A stretch of 64,000 nucleotides of DNA from Actinomadura oligospora ATCC 43269 (GTDB lineage: Bacteria; Actinomycetota; Actinomycetes; Streptosporangiales; Streptosporangiaceae): NCBI RefSeq assembly GCF_000518265.1, contig NZ_JADG01000010.1, positions 310,001 through 374,000 on the forward strand. Direction: 5' to 3'. A program made the translations under genes and the position numbers. This document shows positions 18,701 to 25,821 of the stretch, in pieces (position 1 is the stretch's first letter; each line of letters begins with the position of its first letter). A model generated the notes under the pieces. That model worked only from the letters and a program-made list of their open reading frames with translations, was not told the DNA's origin and searched no databases.

Positions 18701-20889
18701 GACCACGGGACGGCCTCGCCCGCGAGGACGAGCAGCCGTTCCGGCAGGAGGGAGGCGAGCGGCGCGTGGGTGGCCAGCCCCTCCAGATGGCTCGGGACGC
18801 ACTTGAAGGTCTCCACGCCACGGACGCGCTCGGCGAACAGCGCCGGGTCGGTCGACGCGGTCAGGTCCAGCAGGTGGAGCGTCGCGCCCGTCGTCAGCGC
18901 GCCGAACACGTTCAGCAGGCCGAGGTCGGCGGCGATCGTGGAGACCAGCGCGTACGACGAGGAGCCGCCGACGCGGGTCGCGACGGCGTCCAGGTACGCG
19001 GCGAGGTTGCCGTGGCCCACGACGACCTGCTTGGGCGTGCCGGTGGAACCCGAGGTGAAGATCACGTACGCCGGGTCCGCGGGGTCGGGCGAGCCGGACA
19101 CGTCCTCCGCGCCCTCCGAAGCATGCGCCGCCGGGGCGTCGTCCACCGACAGGACGGTCAGCCCCGGCGGCAGGCGGTCGGCCAGGGCGGGGGAGGCGAT
19201 GGCGATCTTGCTGCCCGAGAGCACCTGGACCACGCGCGCGGCGGGCGCGGTCTCGTCCACGGGCACATAGGCGGCGCCCGCGATGAGGACGCCGAGCAGA
19301 GCCACCGGGAGATCCCGCGTGCGTTCCATGAGAACGCCGACGTGGTCGCCCCGGACGACGCCGAGCGCGCGCAGCCGTCCGGCCAGACGCCGCGCGCGGT
19401 CGGCCAGTTCGGCATAGGTGAGGACACCGTCGGCGGCCACGACGGCGCACGCGTCGGGAACCAGACGGGCCTGGTCGAGGAAGCGCTCGTGGACGGCGCG
19501 CGGGTCCCGGACGGCCGCCGGGGCGCTGAGAACGTGGTCGGCCCCGGGCTCCAGGGGGAGGTCCCCGGCGGCGCGGTCCGGATCGGCGGCCAGGCCGCCC
19601 AGCAGGGCGGTGAACCAGCCCGCCAGGCGGCGCGCGGTCTCGGCGTCGTAGAGGTCGGTCCGGTAGGCGAGACGGCCGCGCAGGTCCGAGCCATCCTCCA
19701 CGAACGTCCAGGTCAGCGCGGTCTTCACCGCGGTCATCGGGATGTCGACGAACTCCGCGGACAGGCCGGGGAACCCCGTCGGGACGGGCGGCGGCGGGAC
19801 GACGTTGAGGAGCGTGCCGAACAGCGGACGTCCCGGTGCCACGCGCTCGGCGACCCGGTCGAACGGCACCTCGGCGCGACTGACGGCGTCCAGGGCCGCC
19901 GCGCGGGCCCGCTGGACCAGCTCGCGGCCGGTGGCGGCGACGTCGACGGTGTCCCGGACGACGAGGGTCTCGATGAAGCACCCCATGACGTCCTCGAGGT
20001 CGGGATGCCTGCGGCCCGCCTCCGGGACGCCCACCGCCACGTCGGGGTCGCCGATCCGGGCGAGCAGGACCTGCAGGGCGGCCAGCAGCACATGGAAGAC
20101 CGACCCGCCCCGGGCGAGGTCCCGGACCGCCGCGACCGTCGCCGCGTCCAGCTCGATGTCGAGCTCCGCGGACGACCAGCCCGTGCGGGGCACCGGAGCC
20201 AGCACCGGGGCGGGGTCGAGCTCGGCGAGCCGGTCGGTCCACCACTCCAGCGCCCGCTCGGCCGCCGGGGACCCGGCGCGCTCGTTGAGCCAGGCGGCGG
20301 CGTCGCCGTACTGCAGCGCGGGCGCGTCGAGCGCGGGGCCGCCGCCCGTCCTGAACCGGTAGAGCGCGGCCAGCTCGTCCACCAGGAGCGGCAGCGAGCC
20401 CGCGTCGACCGCCAGGTGGTGGACGATGAGCGCCAGCACGTGGTCCTCGTCGCCGAGCTCCAGGAGCGCGGGACGGAACGGGATCTCCTCGGCCGGGCGG
20501 AACGGCCGTGCGACGAGCGCGGTCAGCCGTCCGTCCAGCTCGGAGGGGTCGATCCGCGCGTGGGAGACCGTCGGCGCGCCGCCCGGGACGGCCCGGGGCC
20601 CGTCGTCGTCCCCGGCGATCCGCGAGTGCAGCACCTCGTGCCGCGCCGCGAGGTCGGCCAGGGCCGCCTCGAGCGCGGGGACGTCCAGCGGCCCGCGCAG
20701 CCGCAGGACGACCGGGACGTTGTACGCCGGATTGTCGGGCTCCGCCGCGCCCGCCAGCCACATCCGGCGCTGCACCGGCGAGAGCCGCCCGTCGCCCACG
20801 CCGCGCGGGATGCCCGCGGGCGCCTGGCGCGCCGCGGCGACCCGCCGGTCGAGCAGTTCACGCATGCGGTCCTTCGCGGCCTCGGTCAC
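12733..20889 (-). CDS. NRPS, C-A-PCP-C-A-PCP-TE fused to an MFS exporter
   Basis: A 2718-residue enzyme starting at GTG that overlaps the upstream NRPS stop as GTGA. Approximate domains: C 20-440 (HHLAVDA near 156); A 460-940; PCP with GLGGDSFS near 969; C 1050-1460 (HHIASDA near 1150); A 1480-1950; PCP with ALGGDSFL near 1967; thioesterase about 2000-2260 (GHCVGS); then an MFS_3-type transporter about 2278-2670 with many hydrophobic helices. The two A domains share nearly the same binding residues by eye (DLLKLLHVSK and DLLKLLHVAK), so modules 3 and 4 probably load the same or similar residues. The first lacks eight residues between motifs A6 and A7 (VARGDLHRSGD against VARGYLRAADFGEFYRSGD in the second). 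The fusion couples release and export at the membrane. NRPS/MFS fusions occur in actinobacteria, but I know of no characterised example. Confidence 0.92.
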   Translation of the reverse strand: MTEAAKDRMRELLDRRVAAARQAPAGIPRGVGDGRLSPVQRRMWLAGAAEPDNPAYNVPVVLRLRGPLDVPALEAALADLAARHEVLHSRIAGDDDGPRAVPGGAPTVSHARIDPSELDGRLTALVARPFRPAEEIPFRPALLELGDEDHVLALIVHHLAVDAGSLPLLVDELAALYRFRTGGGPALDAPALQYGDAAAWLNERAGSPAAERALEWWTDRLAELDPAPVLAPVPRTGWSSAELDIELDAATVAAVRDLARGGSVFHVLLAALQVLLARIGDPDVAVGVPEAGRRHPDLEDVMGCFIETLVVRDTVDVAATGRELVQRARAAALDAVSRAEVPFDRVAERVAPGRPLFGTLLNVVPPPPVPTGFPGLSAEFVDIPMTAVKTALTWTFVEDGSDLRGRLAYRTDLYDAETARRLAGWFTALLGGLAADPDRAAGDLPLEPGADHVLSAPAAVRDPRAVHERFLDQARLVPDACAVVAADGVLTYAELADRARRLAGRLRALGVVRGDHVGVLMERTRDLPVALLGVLIAGAAYVPVDETAPAARVVQVLSGSKIAIASPALADRLPPGLTVLSVDDAPAAHASEGAEDVSGSPDPADPAYVIFTSGSTGTPKQVVVGHGNLAAYLDAVATRVGGSSSYALVSTIAADLGLLNVFGALTTGATLHLLDLTASTDPALFAERVRGVETFKCVPSHLEGLATHAPLASLLPERLLVLAGEAVPWSLVDRIAQERPDLEVQVHYGPTETTVSVLGCLAGDAARESANVPLGTPFPGVSCFVADATGRPLPHGVPGELWIGGPQVARGDLHRSGDRARIRPDGMVEFLGRIDDQVKVRGHRVDPGEVAAACRAVPGVAEAVVLGVPEGLAAWLVAPGLDEATVRRELRRTLPDAMVPSSFTFLEALPLTVNGKIDRGRLPAPARAVREAAVPSSAAELLVAEVWSEMLGVPGAGPEDDFFGLGGDSFSAVRAAARFAERLDAAVPPRLLFDHPNLADLARELESLTGTAEEPIPRRAETGPWPLTPLQRRLWLAGEMDPESTAYNVPVLLRLRGDLDLPALRAAVSGLARRHEMLRTRVVLLDGEPHGITDDPAEVPLETVDLEQAEELEARLAELTGRPFALAEEHPYRATLLVLGPDEHVLVLLLHHIASDARSRAVLLRDLAALYSGRALSPLDVGFPDVAAWQHGRPASTWWTEQLADLPPELDLPTELDRSADLGQEEGSTAGFLRLDLGEELVAGVRGLAADAGATVFMVLLTALQTTLARVSGSEDVAVAVPEAGRRHRDAENVLGCLLDTLVVRTRLNGVRTGRELLTRTRGEVLEAFAHAAEPYEPPPLQVLLNLYQAPGAVTGFDGLAVEALETLPTTARFDLSWTVQDDGSGLRGGLTYRRDLFDDGTAHRIAGFFTSVLTQLVATPDGPLDEFVLEPGADPILVGPPASDPDEPLGLHERIERQAALVPEATAVAAFDGAYSYRELDGLADALAARLSSSGVSRGDRVAVLLPRSRDLPVALLGVLKARAAFVPLDDAAPADRIAAMCATADVGVAVTTADLAEHLPPHVTPLLLGAITEQDRAGSENTEGVTGGDLAYVIFTSGSTGAPKGVAVEHGNIATYLDGVLPRVGTHRSWALVSTIAADLGMLNVFGALTTGGTLHLFDRDTAADPEAFAARMQGVDFLKCVPSHLELLASHGDLAAVLPERLLVLAGEAVPWSLVDLIAKARPELEVQVHYGPTETTVAVLTCTALNGTGEEGRGSANVPLGRPLPGVRCLVADARGRPQPHGLPGELWIGGPQVARGYLRAADFGEFYRSGDKARVRPDGVVEFLGRIDDQAKIRGYRVEPGEVAAVCRTLPGVTAAVVLAVGTGSARRLAAWLVADGLDAAGARAALRALLPDYMVPSTITFLPELPLNPNGKVDRKRLPLDTPETDFAEPETEAEKRIARIWADLLDVERVGADDDFFALGGDSFLAVKAVQEIDPDLRVIDLVTNPTVRELAARLGTTGEAGLLHRLSGPRQGTPTATVVCVPYGGGSAAVYRPLAEALPEGTEVLALELPGHDPARPDEPMRPLEEVVDLCVAELATRTTGPIAVYGHCVGSAMATALALRLEETGVDVTGVHVGGSFPTARLPGRVSAWFNRRLPADRWLSDRAYRDALRSMGGLPEDLEGPAVETAVRAIRHDARQAQDWFTRRLSDPRRLRAPIQVIVGESDGATDLYQERYREWEAFSPSVSLSVVPLAGHYFLRHQPETLASFVADPPSARADAAPARAGTPPLPKTELRRFHIVAAGQLASMVGSSLSSFALGVWTYQRSGRVLDFALVTMLALLPAVLAGPLGGAVADRNDRRKVMLACDAVSALAMAATALLLWRDALTFAAVCGIVTLLSVVSAFHRPAYLAAVAQLVPKPYLPQANALAQAGLGLGTLVAPLAGGALIGMAGLPTVVAVDVGTFAIALVTLAAVRFPDRMFRRREESFRSALAGGWRFIAKRPPLMVMAGYFMGVNYFTALTLAVVSPMVLAQDGAVELGVVTAAGGLGAVLGSVLMVRWGGTRRLADGMVGFVAVAGVATVLTGLAGVASLVPLVAFGLALRWGSTSVINAHWLAIIQLKVRMELQGRVLSTNQMLATAMTPLGYLSTAPLAAGAGAVTGTEGGTSLGWLLAVMGVLLTGWGLAGLRMRRLRHLEDLLPDALPTAESTRDLDELQEEADRSLTAEHHDR

Positions 20890-23800
20890 GCCCCGGCCTC
20901 CTCTTCCTCGAGTCCCGCCAGGACGATCCGCTCCACCTCGGCCGCGTAGTCGGCCAGCACGGGATGGTCGAACAGCACCATCACCGGCACGTCGCAGCCC
21001 AGCGCCTCCCGCAGCCGCACGGTCGCCCGCGTGGCCACCAGCGACGTCCCGCCGAGCGCGAAGAACTCGTCGTCCGGCCCGAGTCCGCGCGTCCTCAGCA
21101 CGGCCCCCCAGACCTCCGCGATCAGCTCCACCAGCGCGCCCCCGCCGGAGTCCGCCGCTTCGGCGTCGTCGGCCGCGACCTCGTCGGGTTCGTCGGGCCC
21201 GTCGGCGACGGGATCCAGGGCGCGCCGGTCGAGCTTGCCGCTGATGGTGCGGGGAAGCTCGGAGTGCCTGATCCAGGTGCGGGGGACCATGTAGGCCGGA
21301 AGGCGGTCCCGGGCGTGCGCCTCGAGGTCGGGGAACAGCGTCTCGTCGGGGATGTGGCCGGGGGCCACGACGTGCGCCCGGAGGGCGGCGTCGGCGCCCA
21401 GCGAGGGGTTGGTCGCCACGTCGGTGACGGACGGGTGCCCGCGGAGGACGGCGTCGATCTCGTCCAGCTCGATCCGGTACCCGCGGAGCTTGATCTGGTT
21501 GTCGCGTCGGCCCAGGAAGACCAGGACGTGGCCGCCCGAGCCGTCCGGCCGCCAGGCGACCCGGTCGCCCGAGCGGTAGAGCATGGTGCCGTCCCCGGCG
21601 GGGACGAACGCCGCCGACGTCAGCTCGGGACGGCCCCGGTAGCCGTCCGCCACGCCGGGACCGCCCAGCCAGAGCTCTCCCGGGACGCCCAGCGGCAGCA
21701 GGCGTCCGAGCGGGTCGACGACGACCATCCGCTCGCCGGGGATCGGGTGGCCGATCGCGATCTGGGGGCCGTGCGGCGGCGCGGCCACCGGATGGACCGT
21801 CGAGACCACGGTCACCTCCGACGGGCCGTAGACGTTCCACGCGCCCGCCGTGCGCGCCGTCAGCTCCCTGGCGAGCGTCTCGTCCAGGAGCTCGCCGCCG
21901 ATCAGGACGCGCAGGACGGGACGTCCCGCCCAGCCGTCGGCGACCAGCAGGCGGAGCCTGCTCGGCGTCGCGATGATCAGCGTCGCCTCGACGGTGTCGA
22001 GGAGCGTGGCCAGCGCCCGGCCGTCCCGCGCGGTGGCCGAGTCGGCCACGAACACGCGGGCGCCGGTCGAGAGCGTCGCCCAGAACTCGAAGCTGGACAT
22101 GTCGAACACCAGCGGGGCCATCGCGACGACCACGTCGTCCTCGGTCATCCCGGGATCGGCGCGGACCGCGTCCGCGAAGGCCGCGATCGCGCGGTGCGGG
22201 ATCTGGATGCCCTTGGGGCGTCCCGTCGAGCCCGAGGTGAAGATGAGGTACGCCAGCCGTCCGGGATCGGGCGCGGGCAGCGGCCCGGTGGCGGGCGCGG
22301 CCATCAGGGTCTCGGCGTCGTGGAGGATCAGCTCGTCCGGAAGCGCGTGGTCGCCGAGCACGACCGCGTGGCGGATGCCGCAGTCCTCCGCGATCAGGGC
22401 CAGCCTGCGGGTGGGCAGGTCGGCGTCCATGGCGACGTAGGCCGCGCCCGCGCGCAGGACGCCCAGCATGATCGCGGGCATCCGGTGGTCGCGCGGAAGG
22501 CTCACGCCGACCGGCTCGCCGAGACCGACGCCCGCCTTCACCAGCGCGGACGCGACCCTCGCGGACAGGTCGACCAGCTCGCCATAGGTGAGCACGCCGC
22601 TCGCCGAGGCGACCGCCGGACGAGCCGGGTCGACGCTCAGGATCGACTCGACGATCGTCGCCGTGGTGGCCGTGCCGGAAGGAGCAGGGCCGGACAGGGC
22701 GGGGCCGGTGCCGAGGGCCCGCAGGCGCTCGTCCTCGGCGGGGGAGACCAGCGCCAGCGAGGAGACCTTGCGGTCGGGCTCGGCGACCGTCCGGGCGAGG
22801 GCGTCGAGGAAGGCGTCGGCGACCAGCGCGGCCTCCGACTCGGTGTACCGGTCGGTCGCGTACTCCGCCACCAGCTCCGGGCCCTTGGCCCCGGTGTTCA
22901 TCAGCAGGGTGAGCTCGGTGACCGCGCCGCCGAGGTCCAGCTCGCCCACCAGCTCGACCGCGACGGCCCCGGCCCGCGTCACGGGGTCCTCGTCGGGCTG
23001 GAACGCCAGCACCACCGGCAGGGGGTTGGCTCCGTGGGCGCGCGGGATCGCGTCCGCTACCGCGGCGGCCAGGCCGTCCCGGTGGGCGAACGCCCGGGTG
23101 ATGCGTTCGCCCACGCGTGAGGCGAGGGCGGCGAGACCGGGGTCGTCGGCGAAGTCGGCCCGGACGGGCAGGACGTCGAGCAGCGGGCCGATGACGCGGT
23201 CCAGACCCGGGCGGTCACGGACGGTCGCGGTCAGCCCGAGGGTCGTCTCCGTGCGTCCCGACAGGCCGCCGACGACCGTGGCCAGCGCCGCGAGCTGCAC
23301 CGCCGCCGGGGTGAGCCCGAGACGCGCGGCGAGCTCCCGGACGCCGTCCAGCAGCACGGGGTCGACGGGCCGGGTGATGCGCCGCCCGCGCGGCCCCGGG
23401 ACGGACGCCGGGTCGCCGAGCAGGTCGTACGGCACCACGGCCCCGGCGAGCTCCTCGCGCCAGTAGCCGTCCTCGCGGCGCTCGGTGGCCTCGGCCTCGT
23501 CGTGGACGAGGTCGCCGAACTGCAGGTCGGGCGCTTCGGGCGTCAGCCCGGCGAGCTCCGCCGCCAGCTCCTCGCGGAGGACGCGCTCCGACCAGCCGTC
23601 GAAGGCGATGTGGTCGGTGACGAGCAGCAATTCGGCGGTCTCAGGACCTGTCCATGCGCAAATAGCGTGCAGAAGTGGTGTGTCCGCAGTCAGATCGAAA
23701 GGCTTCAGTGTCGCGGTCAGACGCGACAACTCCTCCTCTCGCCGGGCCGGGTCGAGCGATCGCAGGTCGTGTTCGGTCACCGGCACCGGGGCGGGTGCGG

Positions 23801-25703
23801 CGACGCGGACGACCGGCTCCCCGTCCAGAAGCTCCAGGCGGCTTCGGAGCGCCTCGTGGCGTCCGACGATGCCGTCGAGGGCCGAACGGAGGGCGGCGGC
23901 GTCGACCGGGCCGGTCAGCCGGAGGCGCAGGCCGATCGTGGTGGCGTGGGTCGTGGGGTCGATCTGGCGCATCGCCCACAGGCCGCGCTGGACCTCGGTC
24001 AAGGGGTGGGTCCCGGTGCGCGGCCGGGACGGTGCGACGGCGCGCGGCGCGGCGGAGACGAGAGCCGCCAGCTCGGCCACCGTCGGTGCGGCCAGGAAGT
24101 CGTGCAGCGGCACCCGGACGCCGAGGTCGGACGCGACCCTGGCGACGACGCGGGCCGCGGCCAGGGAGTGCCCGCCCAGGGAGGCGAAGCCGTCGTCCAC
24201 GCCCACCTCGGGCAGGCCCAGGACGTCGGCGACGATCGCGGCGACCCGGCGCTCGTCGGCGGTGCCGGGCGCCCGTCCGACCGGCGCCGCGGTGGGCGCG
24301 GGCAGGGCGTCCCGGTCGAGCTTGCCGCCGGGGCCGAGCGGAAGCGACGGCAGGATCACGATCCGGTCGGGGACCAGCGGCGAGGGCAGCCGGTCGGCCA
24401 GATGGCCGAGGAGTTCCCGTTCGGACGCGGTGGCCACGGCGTAGCCGATCAGGCGGTGCGTGGCGTCGGCGTCCGGCACGGCCACGACGGCCGCCTCCGT
24501 CACCGCGGGATGCCCGGCCAGCGCGTGCTCGACCTCTCCCGGCTCCACCCGGTGTCCGCGAACCTTCACCTGGGCGTCGGACCGTCCCGCGAACCAGAAG
24601 ACGCCGTCCTCGAACCGCGCCAGGTCACCCGTCCGGTAGGCCCGGCCGACCCCCTCCAGCTCGGTGAAACCGCCGGGGTCCGACCCGACGTAGCCGCGGG
24701 CCAGGACCGGCCCGGCCACCACGAGCTCGCCCGTCTCACCGGGCGCGACCTCACGTCCCGAAGCGTCCCGCACGCTGACGACCGCGCCCGCGATCGGCAG
24801 CCCGATCGGAACGGGGTTCTCACCCGGCGACACCTCGTGGACCAGGACCTGCGTGGTGCACTCGGTCGGCCCGTAGCAGTTGAAGAAGCGGATGCCGGGC
24901 GCCGCCGCGGTGAACCGCGCCACCAGGTCACCCGGCAGCGCCTCGCCGCCCGAGTAGACCAGCCGCAACGAGGACGGCAGCGGCCCCGACCGCAGCAGCG
25001 CGGCGAGCACCGACGGAGGCCCGCCGAGCGCCGTCACCTCGTCCGCCGCCGGAAGCGACGGCAGCGCGAGCAGGTCGTCGGCGAGGATGACCGTCCCGCC
25101 GTGGACCAGCGGCCCGAAGATCTCCATCACCGACGGGTCGAAACCGATCGACGTGGACGCCAGCCAGCCCCCGGCGGCGTCCCCCCAGGCATCGCCCAGC
25201 CACGCCAGCAGGTTCAGCGCGCTGCGGTGCTCGACGACGACGCCCTTCGGCTTCCCCGTCGACCCTGAGGTGTAGATCACATACGCCGGTGAGTCCGGCG
25301 GGACGGGCACCCCGGGGTCGTCCGACGGCCCGTCGTCCTGCACCGACACCGGCGAGGCGCCGGCCGGGACCCGCCCGGCGAGGGAGGGAGGCGTGAGGAC
25401 GTGGCGCAGGCCACTGTCCGCGACCGTGTAGGCCAGCCGGTCGAGTGGGTATGCGGGGTCGAGGGGCACGTAGGAGGCCCCGCTCTTGAGCGTCCCGAGG
25501 AGGGCGGGAACCAGGTCCACCCCCCGGTCCATGAGGACCCCGACCGCTTCACCTGGACGGACACCGTGTCGAAGCAGCGTGTGCGCGATCCGGTTGGACC
25601 GCTGCTCCAGCTGCTCGTAGGTGACGCGCGCATCCCCTGCGACGAGGGCGACCCGGCCGGGGTTCCGCCTGACCTGCTCCGCAACCGCCTGCTGAATGTT
25701 CAC
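20886..25703 (-). CDS. NRPS, A-PCP-C-A-PCP (loading plus first extension module)
   Basis: A 1605-residue synthetase that starts with an adenylation domain, so it initiates the peptide. Approximate domains: A 10-490 (YTSGSTGKPKG near 148, GFDPSVMEIF, CYGPTECT); PCP with SLGGHSLA near 511; C 540-960 with TDHIAFDGW near 697, where the first His of HHxxxDG is Asp; A 1010-1500 (FTSGSTGRPKG near 1158, FDMSSFEFW); PCP with ALGGTSLV near 1553. Asp235 is kept in both A domains, indicating alpha-amino acids; the specificities are not readable by me. No MbtH gene is nearby. GTG start, probably leaderless. With the downstream protein it predicts a tetrapeptide. Confidence 0.92.
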   Translation of the reverse strand: MNIQQAVAEQVRRNPGRVALVAGDARVTYEQLEQRSNRIAHTLLRHGVRPGEAVGVLMDRGVDLVPALLGTLKSGASYVPLDPAYPLDRLAYTVADSGLRHVLTPPSLAGRVPAGASPVSVQDDGPSDDPGVPVPPDSPAYVIYTSGSTGKPKGVVVEHRSALNLLAWLGDAWGDAAGGWLASTSIGFDPSVMEIFGPLVHGGTVILADDLLALPSLPAADEVTALGGPPSVLAALLRSGPLPSSLRLVYSGGEALPGDLVARFTAAAPGIRFFNCYGPTECTTQVLVHEVSPGENPVPIGLPIAGAVVSVRDASGREVAPGETGELVVAGPVLARGYVGSDPGGFTELEGVGRAYRTGDLARFEDGVFWFAGRSDAQVKVRGHRVEPGEVEHALAGHPAVTEAAVVAVPDADATHRLIGYAVATASERELLGHLADRLPSPLVPDRIVILPSLPLGPGGKLDRDALPAPTAAPVGRAPGTADERRVAAIVADVLGLPEVGVDDGFASLGGHSLAAARVVARVASDLGVRVPLHDFLAAPTVAELAALVSAAPRAVAPSRPRTGTHPLTEVQRGLWAMRQIDPTTHATTIGLRLRLTGPVDAAALRSALDGIVGRHEALRSRLELLDGEPVVRVAAPAPVPVTEHDLRSLDPARREEELSRLTATLKPFDLTADTPLLHAICAWTGPETAELLLVTDHIAFDGWSERVLREELAAELAGLTPEAPDLQFGDLVHDEAEATERREDGYWREELAGAVVPYDLLGDPASVPGPRGRRITRPVDPVLLDGVRELAARLGLTPAAVQLAALATVVGGLSGRTETTLGLTATVRDRPGLDRVIGPLLDVLPVRADFADDPGLAALASRVGERITRAFAHRDGLAAAVADAIPRAHGANPLPVVLAFQPDEDPVTRAGAVAVELVGELDLGGAVTELTLLMNTGAKGPELVAEYATDRYTESEAALVADAFLDALARTVAEPDRKVSSLALVSPAEDERLRALGTGPALSGPAPSGTATTATIVESILSVDPARPAVASASGVLTYGELVDLSARVASALVKAGVGLGEPVGVSLPRDHRMPAIMLGVLRAGAAYVAMDADLPTRRLALIAEDCGIRHAVVLGDHALPDELILHDAETLMAAPATGPLPAPDPGRLAYLIFTSGSTGRPKGIQIPHRAIAAFADAVRADPGMTEDDVVVAMAPLVFDMSSFEFWATLSTGARVFVADSATARDGRALATLLDTVEATLIIATPSRLRLLVADGWAGRPVLRVLIGGELLDETLARELTARTAGAWNVYGPSEVTVVSTVHPVAAPPHGPQIAIGHPIPGERMVVVDPLGRLLPLGVPGELWLGGPGVADGYRGRPELTSAAFVPAGDGTMLYRSGDRVAWRPDGSGGHVLVFLGRRDNQIKLRGYRIELDEIDAVLRGHPSVTDVATNPSLGADAALRAHVVAPGHIPDETLFPDLEAHARDRLPAYMVPRTWIRHSELPRTISGKLDRRALDPVADGPDEPDEVAADDAEAADSGGGALVELIAEVWGAVLRTRGLGPDDEFFALGGTSLVATRATVRLREALGCDVPVMVLFDHPVLADYAAEVERIVLAGLEEEEAGA

Positions 25704-25711
25704 GGCAGCAG

Positions 25712-25717
25712 ACTCTA
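25712..25717 (-). promoter_or_regulatory. -10 element of leaderless NRPS promoter
   Basis: On the minus strand TAGAGT lies 8 bases before the GTG start at 25703, with no Shine-Dalgarno between, which suggests leaderless NRPS mRNA. Confidence 0.45.
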
Positions 25718-25760
25718 AGCAGATCGGGCGAAACCGGAAGTGGCCTCACCATATCCTCCC

Positions 25761-25784
25761 TATAAAGGCGGTATATAAGGGCGG
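25761..25784 (+). promoter_or_regulatory. imperfect direct repeat in divergent NRPS/hydroxylase promoter
   Basis: TATAAAGGCGG (25761-25771) and TATAAGGGCGG (25774-25784) are 13 bp apart and differ at one position, in the AT-richest part of the 118-bp divergent region. SARPs bind direct repeats, so this is a candidate site for the SARP at 10918, although the 13-bp period is not the most common one. Confidence 0.35.
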
Positions 25785-25821
25785 AAGCACTTTTGTAGCG
25801 ACGGTCGGGATTCTGTCGGCC

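Noticed and set aside
17317..20949. Plus-strand frame of 1210 codons opposite the NRPS
   Set aside because: Low-complexity antisense shadow; the minus strand encodes canonical C, A and PCP motifs.
20890..21840. Upstream extension of the second NRPS frame to 21840
   Set aside because: It is Arg/Pro-rich and out of frame with the first NRPS that occupies this DNA; the GTGA overlap at 20886-20889 marks the real start.
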